Source: Branchiostoma floridae
Lineage: Eukaryota; Chordata; Leptocardii; Amphioxiformes; Branchiostomatidae
DNA length: 64,000 bases
Reading direction: 5' to 3'
NCBI RefSeq assembly: GCF_000003815.2
Contig: NC_049991.1
Coordinates: forward strand, 12,754,470-12,818,469
The notes under the pieces are model-generated. The model was not told where the DNA came from. It did not search any database and worked only from the letters and a program-made list of their open reading frames with translations. Both the position numbers and the translations under genes were made by a program. Numbering within the stretch: the first letter of the stretch is position 1; every line of letters begins with the position of its first letter. Below, in pieces: positions 23,501 to 30,125 of this stretch.

Positions 23501-23754
23501 CACACTTATAAAAGGTAAGTGTCACATCGAGCAATATCTACATTGGCTGTTTACGATGGATAGTGCATAACCATTGAAGCGATTAGTTTATAAGACTTTT
23601 CAGGCTAGTACTAGTATTTACCCTTCTTTCCAATACTGATCGGCATAAGGTCACTAGCAACCAATTTGGCCTCTCTCTCCCAATTTTTGAAAGCAAAGTG
23701 TTATAGCCATCATTACTAACTCATCTCTAAAATATAGCTTGCCCCTACCTTCAT
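499..23754 (-). CDS. Large secreted multidomain protein (EMI/EGF/CysD/VWC/Tg1), 5' complete, 3' end outside window
   Basis: I joined 51 minus-strand exons by splice consensus and frame; they give 1,907 codons with no stop if the transposon in exon 19 is removed and one of the two exon-32 copies is used. Domain order: signal peptide, Thr-rich spacer, EMI-like half, EGF, mucin-type CysD, six VWC-like modules, seven Tg1 domains with Thr-rich linkers, thirteen VWC-like modules, one further Cys-rich exon. The protein is probably a secreted mucus or matrix component; CysD is known from gel-forming mucins, VWC-like modules from chordin/kielin-type proteins, Tg1 from thyroglobulin and nidogen. That function is inference. 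No single known orthologue is recognised, so no symbol is given. Exon 51 ends in phase 0 at 499, so the gene continues left of the window. Exon coordinates are in the block entries. Confidence 0.88.
1070..4693 (-). CDS. Exons 40-50: VWC-like modules, C-terminal block
   Basis: Exons 40 (4612-4693), 41 (4339-4394), 42 (4090-4162), 43 (3747-3814), 44 (3439-3508), 45 (2956-3078), 46 (2456-2553), 47 (2023-2098), 48 (1804-1853), 49 (1410-1470) and 50 (1070-1167). Examples: CKIKDFTFQSGQKFFYGC, CICKDGEYTCEDRTKKC, CTVDGCVYYSGQRFFQGC. Exon 49 (FCYSPITGEKFRHGETDKD) is shorter and lacks the usual Cys two residues before the split codon, so its module has five cysteines. Exon 50 ends in a Thr-rich linker. 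Confidence 0.82.
2185..2247. repeat. Two-copy tandem repeat of about 31 bp
   Basis: The block GAATTAAGTCAACATTTT followed by (G/C)ACTGGTGTGGTAA occurs twice in a row, in the intron between exons 46 and 47. Confidence 0.8.
4929..6780 (-). CDS. Exons 33-39: VWC-like modules
   Basis: Exons 33 (6708-6780), 34 (6181-6306), 35 (5927-5979), 36 (5635-5707), 37 (5328-5416), 38 (5096-5180) and 39 (4929-4978). All follow the half-module phase rule. Examples: VCYCPMTGSRIQEGQTITKD; PMCEVDGFFYRPGQSYYDQC; CTCSEGRWKCSQQEFC with a Thr-rich tail. Exon 34 is 2-2 and links two modules. A CA microsatellite lies in the intron between 36 and 37. Confidence 0.82.
5493..5573. repeat. CA microsatellite with AAACAC interruptions
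   Basis: About 80 bp of (CA)n in the intron between exons 36 and 37, with occasional AAACAC and TACAC interruptions. Open frames across it are artefacts of the repeat. Confidence 0.95.
6336..6586. repeat. Dispersed repeat, copy A (intron 33)
   Basis: Shares a long, about 80% similar stretch with 13,594-13,882 in the same orientation, including AAGACCATAGCAT, GTCCAGGTCAAAAGATACAA, GGGCCCAAAATTG and TCTGGAAACACAGACA. Both copies end near a TTTTTCATGGAG hairpin motif. The family is not identified. Confidence 0.65.
6967..7016 (-). CDS. Exon 32b: downstream copy of the tandem alternative exon
   Basis: 50 nt, phase 2-1, acceptor catctttcag, donor gtaaga. It encodes CTCTPYGPSCTEMACLS. Only 54 nt separate it from exon 32a, which is probably too short for an intron. 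Both copies splice in frame from exon 31 and into exon 33, so one or the other should be used. Confidence 0.78.
7071..7120 (-). CDS. Exon 32a: upstream copy of a tandem alternative VWC half-module exon
   Basis: 50 nt, phase 2-1, acceptor catcttccag, donor gtaagg. It encodes CTCTPYGGRCTLKGCPQ when joined to exon 31. The first half is identical to exon 32b; the second half differs. Its 50-nt length and phases mean it cannot be followed in frame by exon 32b. Confidence 0.78.
7488..8852 (-). CDS. Exons 27-31: VWC-like modules after the Tg1 region
   Basis: Exons 27 (8765-8852), 28 (8519-8571), 29 (8307-8379), 30 (7817-7911) and 31 (7488-7560). Halves alternate in phase 1-2 and 2-1 and meet in a split Cys codon. 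Examples: SCIVDGFVYKQGETFYQECN with ICDQGVTMC; VCYHPTTGIKYQPGEVC with MCQDSKWAC. Exon 30 ends in a short Thr/Glu/Pro linker. Exon 31 (QCEIKGITFQVGETYYDDCN) is the first half whose second half is supplied by one of two alternative exons. Confidence 0.82.
9157..9916 (-). CDS. Exons 25-26: longest TTTEYTP linker and Tg1 domain 7
   Basis: Exon 25 (9711-9916, phase 1-0) encodes six to seven TTTEYTP(E/Q) units, then YLDCWDQLEIFETLPQ. Exon 26 (9157-9316, phase 0-1) continues VFRTVRPRCKPDGTFYPIQC, ICYCVTPQGDEIHG and TTPDCTPY. This is the only Tg1 domain in the gene interrupted by a phase-0 intron. The core is CYCV. Confidence 0.85.
9337..9498. mobile_element. MITE with TACAGTAGAAG ends, short copy (intron 26)
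   Basis: A 162-bp element starting TACAGTAGAAGACAG and ending CTTCTACTGTA; the ends are inverted repeats flanked by or including TA. Internal sequence such as CACACTTCTGTTAATTGCA is shared with a 511-bp relative at 34,487-34,997. It lies between exons 25 and 26. Confidence 0.65.
10251..10769 (-). CDS. Exon 24: CxGEEC repeat region and Tg1 domain 6
   Basis: 519 nt, the largest exon seen, phase 1-1. The first half is a coding minisatellite with six C-x-G-E-E-C-T-T units (CVGEEC, CEGEEC, CQGEEC...) separated by Pro/Thr, plus two variants CVCEEC and CVCETC. The second half is a Tg1 domain: PCVIQQRQYIPSPGHFLPMC, SYAPLQCHDTYGYCFCATP, DIPDCSF. The core is CFCA. The repeat shows as an extremely C-rich minus-strand tract, so copy number may vary between alleles. 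Confidence 0.85.
10990..11190 (-). CDS. Exon 23: Tg1 domain 5
   Basis: 201 nt, phase 1-1. It encodes PKCWEMREYSRGKFTPKCTE, TFEPLQCQEDVCYCVHP and RTVPDCDTY. All six Tg1 cysteines are present, and the core is CYCV. Acceptor gattctcag, donor gtaagt. Confidence 0.85.
11522..11641 (-). CDS. Exon 22: TTTEYT-repeat linker exon
   Basis: 120 nt, phase 1-1, acceptor gaaacag and donor gtaagt. It consists only of about five TTTEYT(P/A/Q) units without cysteine and ends TQTTP. It is a removable spacer between Tg1 domains 4 and 5, probably O-glycosylated (inference). A broken tandem copy of its first part lies just upstream at 11.75 kb. Confidence 0.8.
11620..11875 (-). repeat. Tandem duplication of exon 22 start plus flanking intron, with a dead exon copy
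   Basis: Two direct copies of about 120 bp, roughly 11,620-11,737 and 11,754-11,875. Both contain the exon start (acceptor plus ACCGAGTACACCCCTTACAC) and the same upstream intron. The upper copy has an acceptor-like aacag and the first residues of the linker, but no donor follows, so it is a pseudo-exon. Confidence 0.7.
12201..12440 (-). CDS. Exon 21: Pro/Thr linker and Tg1 domain 4
   Basis: Acceptor ccctcag, donor gtacgc, phase 1-1, 240 nt. It encodes a short Pro/Thr linker, then PPCLKLLQVVRNQPRHYTPT, CLADGTFAPLQCD, KYCHCVDPRGFQIRG and GTPDCTTY. The Tg1 core is CHCV. The exon is GC-rich compared with the C-terminal VWC exons. Confidence 0.85.
12774..13146 (-). mobile_element. tRNA-derived SINE in intron 20
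   Basis: On the minus strand, starting near 13,146, a tRNA-like head carries an A box (TGGCGCAGCGG) and a B box (GGGTTTGAATCC). It is followed by a tail with CTTGGGAAAGGCACTTTAC, which resembles the conserved central domains shared by several animal SINE families. The left boundary near 12,774 is approximate and no target duplication was resolved. Confidence 0.6.
13231..13482 (-). CDS. Exon 20: Thr-rich linker and Tg1 domain 3
   Basis: Acceptor tttacag, donor gtgtgt, phase 1-1, 252 nt. The linker (ETTTPVTPYTTEYTTTGT) is followed by LCYELRSRSQTKPTCQKDGT, FEPLQCDKTSRYCYCVTP and KPNCEEY, the six Tg1 cysteines in order. The core is CYCV rather than CWCV. Confidence 0.85.
13594..13882. repeat. 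Dispersed repeat, copy B (intron 19)
   Basis: Counterpart of 6,336-6,586 with the same ends. It carries an extra internal palindrome around GAGCTTTTATCAGG / CTGATAAAAGCTC near 13,797-13,826. Confidence 0.65.
14007..15515 (-). CDS. Exon 19: Tg1 domain 2, split by a transposon insertion
   Basis: The 5' part is 15431-15515 and the 3' part 14007-14144, separated by a 1,286-bp inverted-repeat element. Without the element and one 10-bp target copy the exon is 213 nt, phase 1-1. It would encode VTTVPPCLRLLQTRKTF, FVPTCQADGSYHPTQCH, NGYCFCVDQEGYMIKG and GLPDCTPFFG, an intact Tg1 domain. Read straight through, translation enters the element after TCQA and stops within it about 45 codons later. The allele in this assembly is therefore truncating unless the exon is skipped or the element is spliced out. 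Confidence 0.85.
14145..15430. mobile_element. Non-autonomous inverted-repeat DNA transposon inside exon 19 (Mutator-like by target-site length)
   Basis: The element starts GGGTTGGCGGAAACGG and ends with its reverse complement; the inverted repeats extend about 84 bp with about three mismatches. Each repeat holds two tandem subunits beginning GGCGGAAAC. The flanks carry a perfect 10-bp direct repeat TCAGCCTGGC (14135-14144 and 15431-15440). The 1.1-kb interior is AT-rich with no transposase-like reading frame. A 9-10 bp duplication with long GC-rich terminal repeats fits Mutator-like elements; the family is inferred. Nearly identical ends and a perfect duplication suggest recent insertion. 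Confidence 0.9.
15952..16604 (-). CDS. Exons 17-18: Tg1 domain 1 and Thr-rich linker
   Basis: Exon 17 is 16443-16604 and exon 18 is 15952-16089, both phase 1-1. Exon 17 encodes PCTQELVKYQTGSRQ, CLPNGYYQPEQCH and GVCYCVTPTGQRIKG; exon 18 continues with YPDCSQY, completing the six-cysteine Tg1 pattern (PxQC, CxCV, final DC). The rest of exon 18 is a Thr-rich linker built on TTTEYTP-like units, a likely O-glycosylated spacer. The normally invariant Trp of the CWCV motif is Tyr. Confidence 0.85.
16800..19655 (-). CDS. Exons 7-16: first block of six VWC-like six-cysteine modules
   Basis: Exons: 8 (19253-19332), 9 (19075-19107, an 11-residue Pro/Thr micro-exon), 10 (18790-18856), 11 (18589-18647), 12 (18349-18418), 13 (17987-18127), 14 (17558-17689), 15 (17127-17270), 16 (16800-16852). 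Each module is split by a phase-2 intron inside a cysteine codon: the first half reads C-x-Y-x-G-x-x-Y-x-x-G-E-(x)n-C-N-x-C, the second C-x-C-x-x-G-x-W-x-C-(x)3-5-C. Examples are CTVRGKIYQQGQT and CTCQTKGGWSC. Exons 13-15 carry the end of one module and the start of the next, in phase 2-2. The pattern resembles the first subdomain of VWC domains. Confidence 0.82.
19590..20602 (-). CDS. Exons 5 (tail), 6 and 7: mucin-type CysD (WxxW) domain
   Basis: The domain spans the end of exon 5, exon 6 (19982-20107) and most of exon 7 (19539-19697). Landmarks in order: CWTEYIN, GKGDFETIFSLR, ICKHSVPEAIECQ, VTCDRRVGLICDN, and CQDYRVRFLCPC. These match the conserved blocks of the CysD/Mucin2_WxxW family found in MUC2, MUC5AC, MUC5B and CILP proteins, where the domain mediates non-covalent contacts. 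The usual second Trp of WxxW is Tyr here (WTEY). Exon 7 then opens the first VWC-like module (ICTYQGKEF...). Confidence 0.85.
20522..20711 (-). CDS. Exon 5: EGF-like domain and start of CysD domain
   Basis: The exon runs from acceptor gacag to donor gtgagt (phase 1 to 2). It encodes PVCRKECQNGGVCVAPDQCQ followed by CQPGLEGPRCE, a standard six-cysteine EGF domain with the CQNGG and GPRC signatures and no obvious calcium-binding consensus. The tail LCWTEYINND plus GKGDFET opens the CysD/WxxW domain finished by the next two exons. Confidence 0.88.
20994..21460 (-). CDS. Exons 3-4: EMI-like cysteine half domain
   Basis: Exon 3 is 21413-21460 and exon 4 is 20994-21061; phases 2-2 and 2-1 join cleanly. 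The product contains GRVCSYTKTPRHGR, then AYKCCRGWTGDVETGC. The CCxGWxG...C ending is typical of the C-terminal half of EMI domains in emilin/multimerin-type and EGFL proteins, where it precedes an EGF domain, as here. The first EMI half is short, so the assignment is by motif only. Confidence 0.65.
22176..22500. repeat. Tandem duplication (about 155-bp unit, two copies) in intron 2
   Basis: Two direct copies sharing TTTCACGCATAC, CAGTTACCTGAGGGAGGTTT, CCATGTAATATCCTCAAGAG and TGTTGTTTATTCAACATTT. The second copy carries small insertions, including a short CTAT run. No coding potential is seen. Confidence 0.7.
22656..23754 (-). CDS. Exons 1-2: signal peptide and acidic/Thr-rich N-terminus
   Basis: Exon 1 codes only Met-Lys (23749-23754) followed by donor gtaggg. 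Exon 2 (22656-22795) follows acceptor cccacag. The joined start is MKVLLFLCFVVLAQA, a classic signal peptide with likely cleavage after Ala15. Then come KVIKYWEWEEE and a Thr-rich stretch ending in DPTW. Exon 2 ends in phase 2. Intron 1 of about 950 nt contains an unsized 100-N gap (23128-23227). Confidence 0.8.
23128..23227. other. Assembly gap (100 N), intron 1 of the large gene
   Basis: Exactly 100 N, the usual convention for a gap of unknown size. True length and content are unknown. Confidence 0.99.
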
Positions 23755-23842
23755 GTTTCTGAGTATTGCACTCTTCTCCTGTGGTGAGAACTAGTGACAA
23801 CTATGGTCCAGGATGGCAATGCTAATTTTCTCGGTGGCCCAG

Positions 23843-23851
23843 CTATTTATA
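23843..23851 (-). promoter_or_regulatory. TATA box of the large secreted-protein gene
   Basis: The minus strand reads TATAAATAG. Expected transcription start is about 30 nt downstream, near 23,820. The implied leader of about 65 nt runs to the ATG at 23,754 with no upstream ATG. The motif, leader and the phase-0 join to exon 2 support each other. Confidence 0.65.
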
Positions 23852-23859
23852 CAGGGACA

Positions 23860-26800
23860 GGGGGGGCTGAGATTTATTGGGGCCTATAGTAGAATGACTA
23901 CATGTTTTTTTAAAATGTTTACCATATTGAGGACAATAGTTATATGTAAATTAGTCATCTCGTTTGTTCTGTCATCAGCAGGTAGTCAGCTTCCCCGCTG
24001 TTGATTGGTTGGCATCGAAGAGACCGGTCAAGTTGTTTTGATCTCCCCGTCAAGAGCCTTTGGTCAACATTCTGTTGCAACATCCTGAGTAAATCCTCCC
24101 TTTGGACCGAATGACGGGGCAAAAGTGCACGACACTGCAAAATCAGACGACACATGTCCAGCATGTCAAATCCTGATTGGTTCACCCAAACGAGGCTGCG
24201 ATGTCACGTGATAAGCGCCTCCAAAAGACATGGAAACCCCAGCGCCGAAAAGAGGGCCTTACTGAATCAGCAGCCGACTTATATAGAGAAATTCTGACTA
24301 CGTAACGTATTAAGATCAACAGTACAATGTCTAAACTCAGCGGTATGTCACAAACAACCTCTCGTGTTTGAAGCAAACAGCCCTATCAGATTAGTCTACG
24401 TCCCATGCAAATAAACAGGTAGCTCATATTGCACGCAGGCATATATTGATTGCTATTTTTGGCAGTACGTTGGTATTTTATTATTAAAAAACAAGAACAA
24501 GCACAACGAGAAAGAATTTTCTAGATTGTATTAGCCGCGCCTCTGTCAATGACGTCGACGAAAACCTTCTTTTATAGACATTTTGAAAAATATCTTTCAC
24601 GTGAACTTTTTGCAATATGTAACGTTACCCTGTCTCCCATCGTTGCCTCCGAGGCATATTTAACAGTGGTAAATGTCAGAAACTATCTTTTAGGACCTGT
24701 TGATTCCTTGCACACAATCCGAATGCACTATTCCAATGCGAAATATGCTCATCAAACAATTTGTGTCACCCAAACCGTGCATCACAGTCTAAAGTTCAAG
24801 ACAAAGAGCTAGCTATTGATATGATCTGGTTGTCAATTTTTAGCAGGTTAAACTTTGTTGGATTGTGATGCCTGTTCTGAGATAATACTTGGGCATAGAT
24901 GAGGGTTAAGAATATTCACCCAAAACCACTTTCAACTCGGTTACATGTTACAGAAACAGGTTACATGTATACAGTATACTAGATTTCATAAAAGATCAAT
25001 ACCATACGATGCTATTGAGACATGATTTCTGCACACACGTGTCCGCCTGTAACACAGACTCAAGTTGTTGTTCATTCACAACGTACAGACCGGCACGTAC
25101 GCAGAAAACTCACGTGGGTCATATTTGTCGTACTATGTCAAGTCAGGGGTTGTTTTTCGGCTAGGAAGTGGTAAAAAAATGCTGATCACTGCATGTTTTT
25201 TGTTATTTCTGACGCCTCATATTTCTTCATCTAAGGAGATCATGTANNNNNNNNNNNNNNNNNNNNNNNNNNNNNNNNNNNNNNNNNNNNNNNNNNNNNN
25301 NNNNNNNNNNNNNNNNNNNNNNNNNNNNNNNNNNNNNNNNNNNNNNCTCGCAAGGTCGCGTGATGCGATGGGGACTCGAGCTCGTCTAAGGTTTAGTGTA
25401 GAGGGGTGCGTGATGTTAGCTGGTTTATTTATATCAGTTGTATCTTATCCCAGTCTCTGATAACCCCTATGATGGTCAGGGCAGCCAGTGGTTGTTGTTT
25501 CCTGTTTCCTCTATTAAATAGCTGGCGAGTATGTGTTTTCTGGTGGGTTAAACTTTTAAACTTGATTATGGAGGGGAAACATCGTAACCGCCCGTCCGTC
25601 CACTCCGTCCGCTTGTCCCTTGACCTCCAGGTCGTTGGGGGGGGGGGGGGTCAAGGTAGACATTAAGATAGAGTATCCAGCAGTATGTAATTCTTTATTA
25701 ACACGTACAAATAAACTACTATGATTAAATGTTACTCTATACCTTTTGTGATATCATGATTGCCTCTTTCTTATGCCATAAAGTCTGGGCTTGTAGGCCA
25801 GATGGGTAGTCTACATGTACATTTCAGACATGTCAAGGGTAGGCTGATGAATTCAAAAGGGCAGAATATGCAGCAAGAAGCACGACGCGCTTCACCTTAC
25901 TCTCCAAGCAGAGATTTGACTGTAGGTATTTTTGATGTTTTTTAGGCGTTTTTATCATTTTCTTTAGTTTGAACCATTTTCTTTTTGTCTCGCGGCCAAG
26001 ACGTCAAAACACAGCCGGAGCCTAACCTATGCTTGGAAAGTACCATGTCTGACAGTTTGCATTTTGTGTCTTCAACCCCTCCCCACAACACCCCATTCCC
26101 TTTAGAGGCTGCGAGTGTGCTGCGACCACTGAGAGACCAAAGATTTGACAGATCAATGAGTTTCTCTGCTAAAGAACTCAATGTTCTTACGTGTGGGTCT
26201 TTTGCTGTCTTTTAAATCAACCTTTTACAAATTGCATCATACCCTGATCATAAGATAAAGGTCAGACAGATAGAATTTTGGTCGCTGTACGGTACGTATA
26301 CGTCGCTCAGCAATCGATGTCTAGTAGAAAGGGGAGCCAAGCATTTGACCCGCCGAGGCTAAACAGACTTGGAACTTATTTCCAGAAGTCGGACTAGTTT
26401 GTGCGCAATAAAAAAAACCTGCCTTTCCTACATACGTGAAGGTAAAAACACACCAAGACGACATTCTTGGCATGAATTGTAAATTCCGAGCCCAGCTGTT
26501 CTTTACAATGTCACTAAAACAATGTCACTGAAAACGCCTGTCCAACTCTGCACTTCAGAATATATGGCAGGTGCTGTACAAGTTGACAAGAATTTAATAT
26601 TTCATTCATCGATGTACTTTTATTAAGTACATCGTTGTATGCACAATGTGGAACGAATCATTTTGGATAATGCTACATTATCAAGTAAGAGCACGTTCTA
26701 CACTTATACCAAATGGATTTCTGTCCGTGTTGGCTCAAACAACTCCCCTTGTACTCAACAACTCAAAGGTCGCGTATATAGTCCACGTGGTTCCAAACTC

Positions 26801-27160
26801 TCTGCACTTTGGCTTTAACTCTACATCATATGACCTGCTCTGAGTGGGTTGCGTAAGGCAGACATATATTTGAACAACATATTGTCCTGGCTCGCTAATT
26901 TGCATATGTCACATTACGCCGTCTATACATAGCAGGCAGGTAGTGGTGACCCCTCAAGAACTTTGATTGAATTAATGCATATCTATTCAGTTTCTAACAG
27001 GCTAGTCTTAATCTTAGCAATATCCCAACTTCTAATATATTACCCTATTGCACTCGTATTACTGGATGCTCCGTCTGTTTGCAATGGGGCATGTACAATT
27101 TGTGTGTGTTCGGCTCAAAGCTGAAGTCTGATAGAATAGTACATGTAGTAATATTTCACG
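23860..27160. other. Intergenic stretch without recognised gene
   Basis: Upstream of the large gene's promoter. I see no exon chain with frame support. There is a TATATAAG motif on the minus strand at about 24,277-24,284 with no supported gene behind it, a poly-G run near 25,640 and one gap. Short open frames lack domain signals. Confidence 0.6.
25247..25346. other. Assembly gap (100 N), intergenic
   Basis: Exactly 100 N, so of unknown true size, in the gene-poor stretch upstream of the large gene. Confidence 0.99.
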
Positions 27161-27162
27161 CA

Positions 27163-27171
27163 CGCACACAA

Positions 27172-27240
<69 letters not shown>

Positions 27241-27266
27241 CACATGCACACACACACACACATATA
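27163..27266. repeat. CA microsatellite
   Basis: About 100 bp of (CA)n interspersed with CGCACA and AAACAC units. Translated frames across it are low-complexity artefacts. Confidence 0.95.
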
Positions 27267-27390
27267 GGCAAATACACCCAAGCACACAAATCTATGTAGA
27301 ATCTATGTCACGTTAGGTGTGAAATGTAAATATGAACATGCAAGTGGTGACAGAACATTTTGCAGCGAAAGGCACGGAAAACAATAAAAT

Positions 27391-27573
27391 GTGCAAGTCA
27401 TGGTAGTAATGTTGAATTCAGTCAGCGCACTGCCTTTGAATTCTTGTTGTTTATGTCAGCTTTCTTTCTTCGGGTTAAATGACGGCCAGGTGAGAGTCAC
27501 TACCCACTCGTCGCTATGAAGCTTCACCTGGCGATATTGCTGTATATAACTAGACATATTACCAACATGGTAT
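27391..27573 (+). repeat. Duplicated promoter-like segment, copy A
   Basis: About 180 bp shared with 29,958-30,125, including GACGGCCAGGTGAGAGTC, CACCTGGCGATATTGCTG, a TATATAAC motif at about 27,543-27,550 and ATTACCAACATGGTA. The best conserved part surrounds the TATA-like motif, so the unit may be a duplicated core promoter or a transposon fragment. No transcript exon can be assigned. Confidence 0.6.
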
Positions 27574-27823
27574 GTAACCACCGTAACGCTTCCTCTTTCA
27601 CTTTCACAGAATACGGGCTGCGAGTTTCAGTCACATGAAAACGTTGCTGATGTGATCGGCTGCGGGAGATCCAACCACACCATCTATTGTCTATCTAACG
27701 ATGTATAAGATTGTTTCATTTGATACAAAATAGTGGCCATGGTATAAGTTTCCAAACCTTCTGACGTCTTTTCACTAACATGTCCCCATCTCATTATTAT
27801 GTTCTAAGTAAAACTGTCGTTTA

Positions 27824-28430
27824 TATATACTTAGGCAGCATTATTACTATGTTTGGTGGCACAGAAGAAGACGTCAAATCTAGGCTTGGCAAAGCTACTG
27901 GTATGTGGCAATACTTGAGAAAATTCTGGCTATCTAAGCAAATCAGTGTACCGTTAAAGTTAAAGTTATTCCAGACTATTGTGATGCCAATAGCCACATA
28001 TGCATGTGAATCGTGGAAATGCACTGCAGAGGTAACGCCATCACTAGACACTTTCCAACGTAAATGCCTTAGGACAATCCTAGGCATCTCCTGGCGTGAC
28101 CACGTCACAAATGAAGAGCTCATGCAAAGAGCTAAGGTGGCTCTAGCCAGTGAGACAGTCAGAAGAAGAAGATTGAGATTTGTTGGACATGTATGGCGTC
28201 TATCCGACAAAAGAACAACAAAAACAGCTATGTCATGGGCTCCTAAGGGCACCCGCCCCAGGGGCAGGCCTAAAACTACACTAAGACGGACAATCTTGAA
28301 TGATGGAAGGAAAATGGGTATAAACAGTATGGAGAGCATGGCAGTAGCAGCGCAAGACCGCACGCTTTGGACAAGATATGCTCGACGAGTCGACCAATGC
28401 AACAGTGTTGCGGGAGGAACTAAGGTCTAA
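27824..28430 (+). mobile_element. 5'-truncated LINE: C-terminal part of a reverse transcriptase ORF
   Basis: An open frame of about 200 codons. It starts at a YLGSII motif followed by VKSRLGKATGMW, typical of the end of non-LTR reverse transcriptase (thumb), then LKLKLFQTIVMPIATYACES. The tail has RRRRLRFVGHVWRL and TRPRGRPKTTLRRTI, common in LINE-derived "endonuclease-reverse transcriptase" proteins. It ends AAQDRTLWTRYARRV shortly before the stop at 28,428. The catalytic motif and endonuclease are absent, so the copy cannot move by itself. Confidence 0.85.
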
Positions 28431-28591
28431 GGTAAGGAAAACTGTCGTACCTTTATCTAATTTTCTTTAGAAATATGAACTATGTACGTAAGGTGAAATA
28501 TTTGATATCATATTGCAGATTTGCAAGGGGAATACCAGGACAGGGGGAATATTTGGCGGGGCGTAAATCCCCCTCATCTAATCTTTGATGC

Positions 28592-28640
28592 CATTGGCTA
28601 CAGAATCTCTTGCCATTGGTCGATTTTCTCAGTATAAAAG
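28592..28640 (+). promoter_or_regulatory. TATA and inverted CCAAT promoter of the 171-aa protein gene
   Basis: TATAAAAG at 28,633-28,640 is preceded by two inverted CCAAT boxes (CCATTGGCTAC near 28,592 and CCATTGGTCG near 28,614). Transcription would start near 28,665. A good donor (AAGTCAG then gtagag) closes a non-coding first exon at 28,738. Assignment to the gene at 32.2 kb rests on the chain of splice sites only. Confidence 0.5.
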
Positions 28641-29535
28641 AGGTCTAGGTTTTATTTTTCAGTCAGAGAAACACAAAGTTTCGGACGACGGTATCACCTG
28701 TACCAGTCCTTTGTGAACAGTGCGTAGGAGAAAGTCAGGTAGAGTCGTCTTTCAGTTTCACAAGCTTTGAATCACTGAGCATACGCTATCGAGTTCGCTT
28801 CCGCCGTGATCAAGTTCCATTGATATCGTGTCTTCGTCGTGATCACTGGCTACCTGCTGTGTATTTACTAGTACCAAGGACCTTGGTATTACTAAGTATG
28901 TATATGTAGCAATAGGACAGTGCCTTTATTGTTCAGTTTCCACTCACCATTTCGTATATCGAAAACTAATTATCGTTCAACTGCTCCACGATTTATCACA
29001 CGCCAGATGAGCTGATGGCATTTTTTTGTATTTGTTGTTTTCAGTTGCCGTCTAAGAGACAAAAGTACTGACCCGCACCCTGTGCTTGACCATTGGGAGA
29101 AAGGCACGGCTGGTAAGTGTAATGGTTTGTGGTAGGAAGTCTTTTAAGCTTTTCCTACAGGCTTCGAAACGATGTGGGGTGCTGAAAATCTTATTTTTTC
29201 TTCCCAAAAGTAACACATTAACCAGTGTTTTAAACAATAGATGACTCTTCGGGAAGTTTTGAAGGTAATGTGAACCCCCTGGGAAAGTCCCGGGGAAAAT
29301 ACCCTGGGGAAGTTTCTGACGAAGGGCACGGGAATCCCCTCACTGCAAAGCAAATGTTTCGTACATAACAAAGAACACACCTGTCGGTCAACTGGGAATC
29401 CGTTGTTTTCCCGTTCTCACTACCATTCAACCATACGTCATTATTGTGTTAGACTAGATCTGTGATAATTCTATGTATATACATATATATGTTTTGTTTT
29501 GTTGTGACCTGTACTTAGCTCGGTTGGGCAAAAAT

Positions 29536-29645
29536 TAGCTAGCTGAGGTAACTAAACTAGGCTATGAAAAACGATTTTACTTATAGTGAGTGGAAAACAC
29601 TACAAGTAAAATCGTTTTTCATAGCCTAGTTGCCTCAGCTAGGCA
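29536..29645. mobile_element. Palindromic MITE (perfect hairpin)
   Basis: Arms GGCTATGAAAAACGATTTTA and its reverse complement face each other around a loop of about 20 bp, flanked by imperfect CTGAGG..CCTCAG outer arms and AAAAATTAGCTAG-type ends. Total about 110 bp. No coding capacity. Confidence 0.7.
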
Positions 29646-29957
29646 AAAATGTACAATAAAGACGCGCACACGCACCCACTGACAATCACAAACCCGCATA
29701 CGCACATACGTATTCGTCTATGTTTATCAATGTGTGTGTGTGTGTTTACACAAACATATATATTCGCACATGTAAATCCAGTGTAGCATTAAAAAAACTT
29801 GGAGTTTTTTAAATGGCAGTACGTCGTTTGTGTGGGACACTGTACCGATGATACTTTAACACATGTAACAAAGCTTAGTGGTTTTATTACGCGACTGGAT
29901 AGAATAGAATCTGTGTAGGTGATGAGAAAAGGGAAAGATGAACTTTCAAAAATTGAC

Positions 29958-30125
29958 GTGCAAGTCATGAATGTTGCATTCAGTCGGCTCATTGCCTCAC
30001 ATCCTGTTGTTTATGCTAGCTTACTTGATTAAATGACGGCCAGGTGAGAGTCGCTGCCCACTCAGGATTTGAAGCGTCACCTGGCGATATTGCTGTATAT
30101 AACTAGACCTATTACCAACATGGTA
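29958..30125 (+). repeat. Duplicated promoter-like segment, copy B
   Basis: Counterpart of 27,391-27,573, keeping the CACCTGGCGATATTGCTG block, the TATATAAC motif and the ATTACCAACATGGTA end. It lies within intron 2 of the inferred 171-aa transcript. Confidence 0.6.

Noticed and set aside
24260-24290. TATATAAG on the minus strand as promoter of the large gene
   Set aside because: The TATAAATAG at 23,843-23,851 is at the right distance from the spliced ATG, and no exon links to the more distant motif.
27059-27289. Cys/Val and Thr/His repeat open frames, also at 5,328-5,626
   Set aside because: Direct translation of CA microsatellites; no gene signal.
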